DNA of 64,000 bases from JANRJY01 sp033763735 (GCA_033763735.1 JANRJY010000008.1:1-64000), one strand, 5' to 3'; counted from the first letter of the stretch, positions 1 through 9,069 are shown. Notes: generated from the sequence alone by a model not told the origin. Translations and numbers: made by a program.

Positions 1-2907
1 GGCATTTGCGAAAGCACCTCTGATACCTGCAGTAAGCGTACCTGTCAAATTGGTAGCACCTGAAAATGTGGCACTTACAAGACCTGTGGTGGTGCGAATA
101 TAGCCTCCAAAAGCCCAAGGTGGGCCATTGGGATACCATGCCTGTGTATATATATTATGAAATGTAGGATTAGGATCTGCTCCTATTATATATTGCCCGG
201 TAATGGTGGCATTCGCTACAGAGGTCATTCCTACGGTAGATATTACCCAATGTCGTTTTAGTGAATAGGAAGGGTCGCTTTGATTGGGTGCTACACCTGG
301 CATGGGTCGAAACATGACCGACCCGCTGCTGCCATTGGTAAATGTGGCACTCAGTGCATTGAAATACACAGGTGTATAATCGGCACCAGAGCCCATGGGA
401 ATGACTATATTATTTATGTTAATTGAAGATCCTTCTGTAAAACGTTTTCGTATCCAACCGGTGCCACCTACAGTAATCATATTAGTAGCAGAAAATGCAC
501 CGGGTAGTATAGTACATGTGGGGCCGAGTACCATCGTGCGGGTGTTAAGGTCGATGCCTGCATTGTATAAGCCTAATGAACCAGTAACAGAAAGTACTTG
601 AAGTGTGTTTCCTAAAATTCTTTTAAATCCACCTACCGACACATTAAAAACCGGAATAGCATCGCCAAAGGTGCTTGGGGTGGGTGTGAAATTTTGAGCG
701 CCACTTCTGCCCAGTGTTACTTTACATGTTGCACAAGCATTAGGAAACTGCCCCATTTCATTGTTAACACCCAACAACAACAATTCATGGCCTGTACCCA
801 ATGAAAAATCAAAGACTCCATTACCCCCATTGGTAGCCAGGTCGCCTTCAATAATTACTTTGTTGGAACCTGTGTTGAGACGCAAAGTACCGGCTATATA
901 AGCATTGCCGGTGATGCTTATTGGGGTTGTTACGGTATTAAATACGTTTAACGTAGCGTTGGTAATCGTTAAGTTGGTAATGGAAGGTATATTGGAAGGC
1001 ATTGATTTTGTGGCACCTCCTCCTTTGATAACCAAATTACCATACGAAACCCCTGCTACCGTTTGCTGTCCGGAACGACCATACTCGAACGTGTTGCCAG
1101 CGACTGTAGTGAATAAACCACCTGATGGAATCATTGGAATATTAGCTCCTTGGTATAATGTGTAAGTGTTGTTGATGTATCTGGAATTCGCAGAAAGACC
1201 TACCAAGTCACCAGATATTGTAGTAACATCTGTGATATTATTTGTAATAGCTGAAGTACCGGAAATACTCACATCTCCTCCAAACAAAATTCCTCTGTTA
1301 CCAGCTAAGGTTCTATTGGACACTAAAGTAACATCCCTTTTGAGGTGCATAATGTTGTTATTGGTCCAGGTACTTGTATTGCTGGCATAAATGGTTGAAG
1401 CACCGGCAATGCTTATAATACCATCATTGGTTAACGAACCATATATGTAAAAAATAGTGGCATTATTGGTGAGTATTTTGCCTGTAGCAGATACATAAAG
1501 TGGATTGGAGCTATTGATGTAGTTACCTACTCCAGTAGAAGGCAAATCGTTGTCGTCCATTAAAGTACCATCCACGGTAATACCACCTTGGAAACGAGCT
1601 TCGCGGGAACCAACATTTAGGGTTGCACCTGTATTAATTAGCGTACGACCATTGATTCTTGTATTTACAGATAACGATTTGACCCCATTACCTGATATAA
1701 CTAAATTTTCATAATTAGTGCTAATTGTAGTTAATAAACCATAATTGTTGGCCCCGTAATATTCAACAGTTGAACTAGAACCCGCTGTAATAAACAAATT
1801 ATTAGGATATGAATAATCTCCAAATCTAATATAGTGTGCAATTCCAGTACCTGTAAGTGCGATGTCTCCATATGTACAGCCTCCTACTAAATCTACGTAT
1901 TTGGCTGACGTATTGCCAAAATCCAGAGTTGCATACGTTCCATGCACTCCTGTGCACAAAAAATTCGGATTGAATAGTGACCCAGATGGCAATGTACCCA
2001 ATGAGAATACTGAAGGTCCATTTCCGGCAGTTCCAGTACAAGTAATATTGCCCGTTGCTGTTTTTAATCCAGTTCCTTCAAAACTGATGGTAGGATAATC
2101 ATTACTTCCAAACACCGTTTGGTTTCCCGCCCTGTTATAAGTAACTGTATGTCCGATGATACTTGAAAACGAACCAATGGCATTACTCGCTCCTCGCAAG
2201 GTGAGGGTATTTGTAGTTGGTGAAGTACCCATATTAATACTTCCAGAACCTGAAAGGTTGCCCTCGATAGTTACGTTTTTTGTGTTGGTTGTTCCAAAGC
2301 TCCAAGTGCCATTTACTGATACACTGCCCTTAATTATTATGTCTTTTGTATAGGCACTTAAATTAAAAGTTGCTGTGGCTGAACTAATATTAATATTACC
2401 TGAAATGGTAATATTATCGATACCCGTGTTAGAATATGTTTTTGTTGAACTACCTGAAATCACCAAATTATTCAAACTTCTGGTAACCATTGTTTGGGCG
2501 CCAGTTCCATTGTAGCCAATAGTACCCAATGTTGAAGTAACGAATCCTGTGAAATTGTCATTGCCCGCAATATTGATGGTATTATTGGGTTGACCCGCAG
2601 TGAATATAATGTTGCCAGAACCATTTAACGTGCCGTTAATACTTAAAGTAATATTATTGTTGATACCCATGGTAAGTGTTCCATTCACGGTAACATTGTT
2701 ACATGAAGAATTAACAGTGAGCCCGCTTATGTTTCTTCCTGCGGGTATGATCACATCATCTGTTGCTGTAGGAATCTGAGCCGGACTCCAGGTGGAGGTT
2801 GTATTCCATGAAGTATTTGCTACGGCTGTGATAGTAGCAGCAGAAATTCTATCCAACAAAATAAATTGGAATAAGATAAGTATTAAAAATCTGATATTAA
2901 ATCGCAT
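1..2907 (-). CDS. Giant secreted beta-helix-like protein, 3' end outside the window
   Basis: The minus-strand frame beginning with ATG at 2905-2907 stays open to the window edge, giving 969 residues of an incomplete protein. The first ~23 residues (MRFNIRFLILILFQ...) form a signal peptide ending near RISAA. The mature start contains WNTTSTWSP followed by DDVIIPAG, typical of large Bacteroidota surface proteins. The rest is poor in charged residues, rich in Gly, Asn, Thr and Ser, and made of irregular repeats of the kind NITISGNINI and LVISGNG, consistent with a parallel beta-helix or stacked beta-sheet. A T9SS sorting domain is expected at the missing C-terminus but cannot be seen. Substrate and role are unknown; adhesin or surface filament is an inference. 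Confidence 0.85.
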   Translation of the reverse strand, partial: MRFNIRFLILILFQFILLDRISAATITAVANTSWNTTSTWSPAQIPTATDDVIIPAGRNISGLTVNSSCNNVTVNGTLTMGINNNITLSINGTLNGSGNIIFTAGQPNNTINIAGNDNFTGFVTSTLGTIGYNGTGAQTMVTRSLNNLVISGSSTKTYSNTGIDNITISGNINISSATATFNLSAYTKDIIIKGSVSVNGTWSFGTTNTKNVTIEGNLSGSGSINMGTSPTTNTLTLRGASNAIGSFSSIIGHTVTYNRAGNQTVFGSNDYPTISFEGTGLKTATGNITCTGTAGNGPSVFSLGTLPSGSLFNPNFLCTGVHGTYATLDFGNTSAKYVDLVGGCTYGDIALTGTGIAHYIRFGDYSYPNNLFITAGSSSTVEYYGANNYGLLTTISTNYENLVISGNGVKSLSVNTRINGRTLINTGATLNVGSREARFQGGITVDGTLMDDNDLPSTGVGNYINSSNPLYVSATGKILTNNATIFYIYGSLTNDGIISIAGASTIYASNTSTWTNNNIMHLKRDVTLVSNRTLAGNRGILFGGDVSISGTSAITNNITDVTTISGDLVGLSANSRYINNTYTLYQGANIPMIPSGGLFTTVAGNTFEYGRSGQQTVAGVSYGNLVIKGGGATKSMPSNIPSITNLTITNATLNVFNTVTTPISITGNAYIAGTLRLNTGSNKVIIEGDLATNGGNGVFDFSLGTGHELLLLGVNNEMGQFPNACATCKVTLGRSGAQNFTPTPSTFGDAIPVFNVSVGGFKRILGNTLQVLSVTGSLGLYNAGIDLNTRTMVLGPTCTILPGAFSATNMITVGGTGWIRKRFTEGSSININNIVIPMGSGADYTPVYFNALSATFTNGSSGSVMFRPMPGVAPNQSDPSYSLKRHWVISTVGMTSVANATITGQYIIGADPNPTFHNIYTQAWYPNGPPWAFGGYIRTTTGLVSATFSGATNLTGTLTAGIRGAFANA

Positions 2908-2998
2908 ACATTTGGTTTACATTCATTAATCCGATTGGGGGGATAAAAGTAAGTACTTTTTTTGAGATTTTTTTAGGAAAAAAGGTTGGGCTATATGA

Positions 2999-3276
2999 GA
3001 ATCTATGGTTAAAATGACCAAGTCAGTTTGGAATGAAATTGATTGTAAGATTATTAGACTCCTCGTGCCTCGGAGTGACAATGAAAGGTTTTGCAAAAAA
3101 TAATCATGTTTTGAACTTAAGCAGTGGAGCAATAAATGTACAAATGCTTCATTGTCATTCCGATTCCGCTTTTCGCGGAAGAGGAATCTGTAGTTAAAAT
3201 GACCAAGTCAGTTTGGAATGAAATTGATTGTAAGATTATTAGACTCCTCATGCCTCGGAGTAACAAGGAAAAGGTG
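2999..3276. repeat. Direct repeat pair with palindromic spacer in a 500-base gap
   Basis: Two ~92-base copies (2999-3092 and 3184-3276) are nearly identical at an offset of 185 bases. Between them, 3148-3162 is the near reverse complement of 3071-3085, and 3162-3188 folds into a hairpin (TTCCGC/GCGGAA extended by GATTCC/GGAATC). The copies contain no convincing gene. The rest of the gap from 2908 to 3407 is AT-rich and contains only the promoter of the downstream antitoxin gene. Confidence 0.8.
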
Positions 3277-3375
3277 TAGCAATTGAAGATTTTGTTTGGA
3301 AGTAAAACGTTTGATAATTTAGTTTCAAAACTTTAAAGAATTGAAAAAGCATTTTTTTAATCCAAATAAAATACA

Positions 3376-3383
3376 TACATTTG
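3376..3383 (+). promoter_or_regulatory. TAnnTTTG promoter box of the Xre-RES operon
   Basis: TACATTTG matches the Bacteroidota -7 consensus TAnnTTTG. It overlaps the alternative TTG start at 3381, which is therefore unlikely to be transcribed, and favours the ATG at 3408 as the antitoxin start. No clear TTTG -33 element is visible. Confidence 0.55.
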
Positions 3384-3407
3384 AATGTTTTTAAACAGTC
3401 AAATGAA

Positions 3408-3839
3408 ATGAAAAAATACACCGTTACGGAAGATGAAATATTATCCAATAATATATTAAATGAGCCTCATCCGCTTTATTACATTCAAATGAGTCAAACG
3501 GGTTTGCCATTTGATACCATACAGAAAATTCAAGAACGAATGGGTTTTACTAACAAAGAAGTAAGTCACATATTACACATTTCAGAAACATCCTATCAAA
3601 GGTTGAACAAAAAAAGAGCCGTATTAGATGCAGATGCTTCCGAAAAAACAATTGAGCTTACGGAGCTAATCAAAAAAGGAAAAGATGTGTTTGGAAGTAT
3701 TGATATTTTCAGAGATTGGCTATATGAGACTAATTTTGCATTAGGCAACAAGAAGCCTATTGATTTGCTTTCGTCCTCTATAGGCACTCGTTATGTAATG
3801 ACTATTCTCAACCGCATAGAGTGGGGTATATATTCATAA
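3408..3839 (+). CDS. Antitoxin, Xre/MbcA/ParS family
   Basis: A 143-residue cytosolic protein. The N-terminal half carries a degenerate Xre-type helix-turn-helix (about residues 35-72, including FTNKEVSHILHIS). The C-terminal half is the toxin-binding DUF2384/MbcA region (VFGSIDIFRDWLYETNFALG and IDLLSSSIGTRYV). In this family the antitoxin blocks the RES toxin's active site and represses its own promoter. The stop codon lies one base before the toxin ATG, the usual gene order for this module. A frame extension to TTG at 3381 exists but overlaps the promoter box, so the ATG at 3408 was chosen. Family assignment is strong; autorepression is inferred from the family. Confidence 0.85.
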   Translation: MKKYTVTEDEILSNNILNEPHPLYYIQMSQTGLPFDTIQKIQERMGFTNKEVSHILHISETSYQRLNKKRAVLDADASEKTIELTELIKKGKDVFGSIDIFRDWLYETNFALGNKKPIDLLSSSIGTRYVMTILNRIEWGIYS

Positions 3840-3840
3840 T

Positions 3841-4293
3841 ATGGTTGTATACCGAATCAGCAAAAAATTGTATATCAATGATTTGCAAGGCACTGGATGC
3901 AAATATGAGTCAGGCCGATGGCACCAAATAGGAACTCAAATATTATACACATCTGAAACTATATCGTTAGCTAAGTTGGAAGTACTTGCCAATGCCAACA
4001 GAATGCCTATAGAGATGTATGTGGCTTATATAGATGTTCCTCTGGAATTGATGATTGATGAAATTTCGGTTAAAGAATTACCAAATGATTGGAATCACAA
4101 TCCTTATCCGATAAAATTGGCACAAAAAGTAGAAGAATGGAAAAAAAAGGAAAAAAGTATCGCACTTAAAGTACCTTCAGTTCATTCACCTACCGAGAAA
4201 AATATTATTTTAAATCCTCATCATCAAAACTATAGTGAAGTTAGAATAATTAAAGTAGAACCTATTAGCTTTGATCCTCGATTTTTCAAATGA
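3841..4293 (+). CDS. RES-domain NAD+-degrading toxin
   Basis: A 150-residue RES-domain protein. It shows the family signature: VYRI near the N-terminus (Arg5), GRWHQ (residues 25-29), LYTSE (Tyr36) and LAKLE (Glu47). RES toxins such as MbcT and ParT degrade or transfer NAD+, arresting growth when the antitoxin is lost. The conserved Arg, Tyr and Glu are all present and the length is normal, so the toxin looks intact. It begins one base after the antitoxin stop and is probably translationally coupled to it. The next gene, a DUF4249 lipoprotein, starts within about 10-25 bases and may be read through from the same promoter, but is not a known part of such modules. Confidence 0.88.
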   Translation: MVVYRISKKLYINDLQGTGCKYESGRWHQIGTQILYTSETISLAKLEVLANANRMPIEMYVAYIDVPLELMIDEISVKELPNDWNHNPYPIKLAQKVEEWKKKEKSIALKVPSVHSPTEKNIILNPHHQNYSEVRIIKVEPISFDPRFFK

Positions 4294-4300
4294 GAAATAT

Positions 4301-5137
4301 TTGACATCATACAAATTGAAAATACAATTTATAGTACCATTATATATTGCCTGTATTTTTTTATTTTGTACTTCATGTTGGACTCCCGAAACGGAAATCC
4401 AATTGGAAGCACCTGCTTACAATAAACAATTAGTTGCTGAATGTTATATAGAGGAAGGTAAGCCATTTAAACTCTTGCTGTCATCGCTATTATTGGTGAA
4501 CGATAAAGTAACTCTTCCATTTGTGAATGGGGCAAAAGTATACATCAGCTACAATGGCAAAACTGATACACTAAAACCTGCTTTTGTTGTAGATACACTA
4601 GCCAACAAATTTTATAATTATACCAGTACTGGTTTGGTTAATACTGGCTACAAAGGTGCATTTATGCTCAGCGCCCAATCATTAATTATGGGCGCTAATG
4701 TCCAATCAATTACCTCCTTCCCTGATTCAATTCAACTGGACACTTTGTATTACCGATATGCCGGCAACGAGCGATATTATTTGATAATGAGTATAAAAGC
4801 GGATTCGTTGCTGAAAGATTACTTCAGAGTGGTGGTGAATGTCAACAAAGATTCGTTGTATTTTCCTAAGTTAGATATTCAAGTCACGGATCGATTTGCT
4901 AATAAGGGCAAAGTAACTTTTTTTAGCACACCCCGATACAAATTGAATGATACCGTTCATGTAGCAATATATCGTATCAACAAGGAGTATTACGACTTTG
5001 AAAGAAGTGCTAGAGGTGCATTTCAGGCTAATATTAACCCATTTTCCCAACCTCAAAAGGTAGTTAGCAATATACAAGGAGGTACGGGGATATTTACTGC
5101 TATTAGAGGATACAAAACCAAACTTGTGATTCAGTAA
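4301..5137 (+). CDS. DUF4249-family outer-membrane lipoprotein
   Basis: About 278 residues. The N-terminus has a lipoprotein signal peptide with lipobox LFCTSC. The next ~70 residues (VAECYIEEGKPFKLLLS, VNGAKVYI) match DUF4249, which is normally encoded beside a TonB-dependent receptor in Bacteroidota. No ATG is available; TTG codons at 4271, 4301 and 4316 are candidates. The 4301 start keeps a positive n-region before the hydrophobic core and begins after the toxin stop; 4316 is equally plausible. No TonB receptor lies next to it, so the partner is elsewhere or lost. The protein is somewhat short for the family. Its role is unknown. Confidence 0.75.
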   Translation: MTSYKLKIQFIVPLYIACIFLFCTSCWTPETEIQLEAPAYNKQLVAECYIEEGKPFKLLLSSLLLVNDKVTLPFVNGAKVYISYNGKTDTLKPAFVVDTLANKFYNYTSTGLVNTGYKGAFMLSAQSLIMGANVQSITSFPDSIQLDTLYYRYAGNERYYLIMSIKADSLLKDYFRVVVNVNKDSLYFPKLDIQVTDRFANKGKVTFFSTPRYKLNDTVHVAIYRINKEYYDFERSARGAFQANINPFSQPQKVVSNIQGGTGIFTAIRGYKTKLVIQ

Positions 5138-5138
5138 T

Positions 5139-5930
5139 TTATTTTTCGTTTACTGGTTCAAATTTTAAGTGTTTTACTGATTCCCCGGAGTCCCTAAGTT
5201 CAATTAATGAATCTATTCCAATGTTAATATGATTTTTTACAAAGTTAGCTGTTACGGCTTTGTCGCTGGCTTCTGTTTTGATGCCTTCCGGCACCATTGG
5301 ATTGTCCGAAACCAAAAGTAAAGCCCCATGAGGAATTTTATTGGCAAAACCAGCAATGAATATTGTGGCTGTTTCCATATCAATACACAATGCTCGTATT
5401 TCTTGTAAATAATCTTTAAATTTTTCGTCATGCTCCCAAACGCGTCTGTTGGTGGTATAGCACATACCCGTCCAATAGTCCAAATCATATTTTTTGATGG
5501 TGTATGACACGGCCATTTGCAAACGAAAAGAAGGCAAGGCCGGAATTTCGGCAGGCATATACGAATTACTTGTGCCTTCACCACGAACGGCAGCTATCGG
5601 CAAAATAAGGTCTCCTAGTTTTGTGATTTTGCGTAATCCACCGCACTTGCCTAAAAAAAGTACTGCTTTGGGTTCAATTGCAGTTAACAAATCCATAACT
5701 GTTGCTGCCATTGGGCTACCCATTCCGAAGTTTATTATTGTAATATTTTGTGAAGTACAAGTCTGCATCGGACGATCTTTGCCATATATTTCAACCCCAC
5801 CAAATCTTTCAGAAAAAAAATCAAGGTAATTTAAAAAATTAGTAAGGATAATATATTCACCAAAAACTTCCACCGGTGTGCCTGTATATCGAGGCAACCA
5901 ATTGTTAACAATTTCATCTTTTGTTTTCAT
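5139..5930 (-). CDS. amn: AMP nucleosidase (Bacteroidota short form)
   Basis: 263 residues of the purine/uridine phosphorylase superfamily. The motifs INFGMGSPMAATVMDLL, VLFLGKCGGLR and CIDMETATIFIAGF, followed by SDNPMVPEGIKT, match the short AMP nucleosidase of Bacteroidota. This cytosolic enzyme splits AMP into adenine and ribose 5-phosphate and so adjusts the adenylate pool. MetAT in the CIDMETAT motif contacts the ribose in this fold. The protein lacks the extra N-terminal regulatory domain of the E. coli enzyme. The ATG at 5928-5930 has a TACCTTTG box 23 bases upstream. The gene is divergent from the sugar transporter. Confidence 0.88.
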   Translation of the reverse strand: MKTKDEIVNNWLPRYTGTPVEVFGEYIILTNFLNYLDFFSERFGGVEIYGKDRPMQTCTSQNITIINFGMGSPMAATVMDLLTAIEPKAVLFLGKCGGLRKITKLGDLILPIAAVRGEGTSNSYMPAEIPALPSFRLQMAVSYTIKKYDLDYWTGMCYTTNRRVWEHDEKFKDYLQEIRALCIDMETATIFIAGFANKIPHGALLLVSDNPMVPEGIKTEASDKAVTANFVKNHINIGIDSLIELRDSGESVKHLKFEPVNEK

Positions 5931-5952
5931 GTGTAAATAATCATTGATGATT

Positions 5953-5960
5953 CAAAGGTA
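5953..5960 (-). promoter_or_regulatory. TAnnTTTG promoter box of AMP nucleosidase
   Basis: Minus-strand TACCTTTG, the same octamer that precedes the divergent transporter gene. A CTTG, one mismatch from TTTG, lies 19 bases further upstream at the expected -33 position. Confidence 0.55.
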
Positions 5961-6090
5961 TTGGATTTGATTGAAGCTGCAAGTTGATTAGGTGTAAATA
6001 CTTATTAAGTTTAGGTTAACTTATTTTCGATTTTAAATTTAGTGTCAGAAAATTAAATCATTGTGTTATTTCTGATATTAATAATACAAT

Positions 6091-6098
6091 TACCTTTG
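6091..6098 (+). promoter_or_regulatory. TAnnTTTG promoter box abutting the transporter start
   Basis: TACCTTTG ends four bases before the ATG at 6103. Because transcription usually begins a few bases after this box, the mRNA would be leaderless or nearly so, unless translation starts further inside. Confidence 0.5.
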
Positions 6099-6102
6099 TT
6101 AC

Positions 6103-7536
6103 ATGAAAAACTCAAATATTTCGCCTGCCACTGCCGCTTCGGCACTATATACTATATGTACAGTTTGGTTTTTTTGGGGATTTGTTGCCGCTTCTAATGG
6201 GGTTTTTATCCCTTTTTGTAAAAGTCATTTTCAACTCAATCAATTTCAATCTCAATTAATTGAGTTTGCCTTTTATGGTGCATATTTTATTGGATCATTG
6301 ATATTATGGCTATGGTCACAAATTACCGGCATTGATATTTTAAACAAATTGGGTTATAAAAATGCCATTATTCTTGGATTGGGAATTTCAATTATTGGTG
6401 CATTGGGAATTATACCATCCGTTCATTTAGGATCATTTAACTTAATATTATTATCCTTTTTTGTGGTAGCACTTGGGTTTTCCATGCAACAAGTCGCTTC
6501 TCAGCCTTATATTATTGCTTTGGGGCCACCGGAAAGTGGTACCCACCGAATAAGTCTTGCCGGAGCAGTTAATTCTATAGGGACATTGCTTGGACCATTG
6601 GTAGTAAGCTTTATAATTTTTGGAAAAGTGGGCGCTGCAAATACAAGTGCTTCTATCACATCTATTGACACCATGTATGTAGTGCTGGCAATAGTATTTG
6701 GTGCTGCAATTGCTTTGCTATGGTTCTCAAAACTACCTGAAATCACCAATGACGAACCATTTGAAAGAGGGCTTGGCGCCCTAAAATACCCACAATTGGT
6801 ATTGGGAATGATAGCCATATTTGTATATGTTGGGGTAGAGGTCACCATTCAAAGTAATATGGGCGAATTGCTTAAACAAGAGGCTTTTGGAGGATATTCA
6901 ACTGCTCAAATTGGTTCATTTATATCGCTTTATTGGGGAAGTCTCATGATTGGTCGTATGACAGGCGCATTGAGTGCATTTAATATTTCAAAAGGTTTAC
7001 AAAATGTATTGACTTTTTTAGTGCCAATTATAGGTTTCTTGTTGATATTAGGGGTTAACATGCTCAATGGCAATGAAGTAAGCGAGTTTTATCCTTATAT
7101 ACTTTGTGTAATATTGCTTGCTGCAGGAATTCTTTTTGCCAATCGCAGACCATTTATTTTGCTGTTGGTTTTAAGTGGGTTTGGAATGGCAGCAATGGGA
7201 ATAGGATTGTTTTTTAGTGGTAAATTTGCACTTTATGCGTTGATAAGCGGTGGACTTTGTTGTTCGGTAATGTGGCCTTGTATATTTCCTTCAGGAATTG
7301 CCGGATTAGGTAAATATACGAATCAGGGTGCTTCATTTTTAATAATGATGATTTTGGGAGGGGCTATCATTCCTCCTTTGCAAGGCGCTATTTCCGATTC
7401 ATTTGGTATTCATTTGTCCTATATAGTTCCTTTATTGGGTTTTGGTTACCTTGCATTTTTTGCTTTGAGAGTGAAGAAAGTATTGAAAGATCAAGGTTTA
7501 GACTTTGACAATATGCAAAGTGGCGGTGGGCATTGA
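6103..7536 (+). CDS. gluP: Sugar MFS transporter, FucP/GluP family
   Basis: 477 residues with about 12 membrane segments. The N-terminus (residues 15-45, with TVWFFWGFVAASNGVF) and AFYGAYFIGSLILW match the FucP/GluP subfamily of proton-coupled fucose, glucose and galactose symporters. SMQQVASQPYIIALGPPE is another subfamily signature. The protein sits in the inner membrane and imports a monosaccharide; which sugar cannot be told from sequence, so the gluP name is a best match. It is transcribed alone and ends at an array of octamer repeats. The -7 box touching the ATG suggests a leaderless transcript. Confidence 0.85.
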   Translation: MKNSNISPATAASALYTICTVWFFWGFVAASNGVFIPFCKSHFQLNQFQSQLIEFAFYGAYFIGSLILWLWSQITGIDILNKLGYKNAIILGLGISIIGALGIIPSVHLGSFNLILLSFFVVALGFSMQQVASQPYIIALGPPESGTHRISLAGAVNSIGTLLGPLVVSFIIFGKVGAANTSASITSIDTMYVVLAIVFGAAIALLWFSKLPEITNDEPFERGLGALKYPQLVLGMIAIFVYVGVEVTIQSNMGELLKQEAFGGYSTAQIGSFISLYWGSLMIGRMTGALSAFNISKGLQNVLTFLVPIIGFLLILGVNMLNGNEVSEFYPYILCVILLAAGILFANRRPFILLLVLSGFGMAAMGIGLFFSGKFALYALISGGLCCSVMWPCIFPSGIAGLGKYTNQGASFLIMMILGGAIIPPLQGAISDSFGIHLSYIVPLLGFGYLAFFALRVKKVLKDQGLDFDNMQSGGGH

Positions 7537-7537
7537 C

Positions 7538-7601
7538 GTGTCGAAGTATTGAAGTGTTGAGGTGTGGAAGTGTTGAGTTGTTGACGATTGGAAGTAATCA
7601 A
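7538..7601. repeat. Degenerate tandem 8-mer array after the transporter gene
   Basis: Eight consecutive octamers (GTGTCGAA, GTATTGAA, GTGTTGAG, GTGTGGAA, GTGTTGAG, TTGTTGAC, GATTGGAA, GTAATCAA) begin one base after the TGA stop. The same consensus, roughly GTNTTGAM, recurs after another gene at 57504-57583. Confidence 0.75.
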
Positions 7602-7671
7602 TCCCCAAATATTCAGGAGGTTATTATTTGAAATACAATTCAATTGTCTTTTTTTTAAGAACCATTAAAAA

Positions 7672-9069
7672 TTAACTATTAGCCAACTCCAACTTTACAA
7701 TATTCTCTACATGAGCCGTTTGTGGAAACATATCCACAGGTTGCGCTTCAGTAATTTTATAAACGGGATGTAATAACGAAAGGTCTCTGGCTTGCGTTGC
7801 AGGGTTGCAACTTACATATACAATTGTTTTGGCTTTGATTTGAAGCAACATTTTGATGACATCATCATGCATGCCTGCCCGAGGAGGATCAGTGATAATA
7901 ACATCAGGTTTGCCATTTTTATTAACAAAATCGGCATTCAAAATTTTGGCCATGTCACCCGAAAAAAAGCTTGAATTAAGTATATTATTGGCTTTTGAAT
8001 TTATAATTGCATCTTCAACTGCCATAGGAACATACTCAATTCCAACAACTTTTTTAACATATTTGGCAGCGAAAAGTGCAATGGTTCCTGTACCGGTGTA
8101 CAAATCGTAAAGTACCTGTTCTTTACTCAATTCTGCCAATGCAATCGCTTTTTCGTAAAGGAGTAATGCTTGTTTGGAATTGGTCTGGAAAAATGATTTA
8201 GGGCCTATTTTGAATTTAAGCTCGTGCATTTGTTCAATAATGTGGTCATTACCATGATAACGGATTACTTCCAAATCGTGAAATGTGTCATTTCTTTTGG
8301 AATTGACTACATACATCAATGAAGTAATTTGAGGAAAAGATGTTTTAAGATATTCTAAAACCAGCTCAATTTGTGATGAATTATTTTCAAAGAATTGCAC
8401 CATTACCATCAGTTGCTCATTGCTGCCAGTCCGAAACATAACATTTCGCAATAAACCATTTTGAAGTTTCACATCAAAAAAAGTGAGTTTATTATCCAAT
8501 GCAAATTGTTTTAAACCATTTCGTATAGTATTAATTAATTCTGTTTGCAAATAGCAGGTTTCAATATCAAGAATTTTGTCAAATCGTCCTGGTATATGAA
8601 AGCCCAATGCATTGGCATCTTCATTGTTTTCGTTTTTCTTTTCAAACCATCGTTTATTTGAAAATGTAAATTCAAGTTTATTTCGATAGAAAAGCGTTTG
8701 CTCTGAACCAATTATGGGTTTTATGTCCGGAAAAGGGACTTTGGCAATTCGCTCCAAAGCATCTTTTACTTGTTTTTCTTTGAAAAATAATTGCGATTCA
8801 TATTGGATATGTTGCCATTTGCATCCTCCACAGGTGCCAAAGTGCTTACAAACAGGTTGTGTACGCATCTGGGAATATTTGTGAAAAAATACAGGTTCCG
8901 CTTCCAAAAACTTTTTGTCGCGCCCAAATACTTTAACATCAACAATATCACCGGGAGCTACGCCAGTAACAAAAACCACTCTGCCTTCGGGTTTGGCAAC
9001 ACACTTACCTTCCACAGTCATGTCCAGTATTTCTACCTTCTTAATAACCTCACCATAAATAAATTTCAT
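7672..9069 (-). CDS. rlmD: 23S rRNA (uracil-1939-C5)-methyltransferase RlmD
   Basis: 465 residues. An N-terminal TRAM domain (1-60) is followed by iron-sulfur ligands Cys74, Cys80, Cys83 (CKHFGTCGGC) and Cys172. The C-terminal SAM-dependent methyltransferase contains DLYTGTGTIAL, IITDPPRAGM and SCNPATQARD, in which Cys421 is the expected catalytic nucleophile. The family includes RlmD (RumA) and RlmCD; in single-copy Bacteroidota genomes this homologue is named RlmD, but site specificity cannot be proved from sequence. It is cytosolic and acts on 23S rRNA. The ATG start fits the TRAM domain boundary. The gene is flanked by short tandem repeat arrays on both sides. Confidence 0.9.
   Translation of the reverse strand: MKFIYGEVIKKVEILDMTVEGKCVAKPEGRVVFVTGVAPGDIVDVKVFGRDKKFLEAEPVFFHKYSQMRTQPVCKHFGTCGGCKWQHIQYESQLFFKEKQVKDALERIAKVPFPDIKPIIGSEQTLFYRNKLEFTFSNKRWFEKKNENNEDANALGFHIPGRFDKILDIETCYLQTELINTIRNGLKQFALDNKLTFFDVKLQNGLLRNVMFRTGSNEQLMVMVQFFENNSSQIELVLEYLKTSFPQITSLMYVVNSKRNDTFHDLEVIRYHGNDHIIEQMHELKFKIGPKSFFQTNSKQALLLYEKAIALAELSKEQVLYDLYTGTGTIALFAAKYVKKVVGIEYVPMAVEDAIINSKANNILNSSFFSGDMAKILNADFVNKNGKPDVIITDPPRAGMHDDVIKMLLQIKAKTIVYVSCNPATQARDLSLLHPVYKITEAQPVDMFPQTAHVENIVKLELANS

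Noticed and set aside
395..2353. Several plus-strand reading frames of 65-86 codons
   Set aside because: They lie antisense to the continuous open minus-strand frame of the giant secreted protein and have low-complexity translations.
2926..3448. Minus-strand frames in the repeat-rich gap
   Set aside because: They are formed by the direct repeats or oppose the antitoxin gene, without signals or recognisable sequence.
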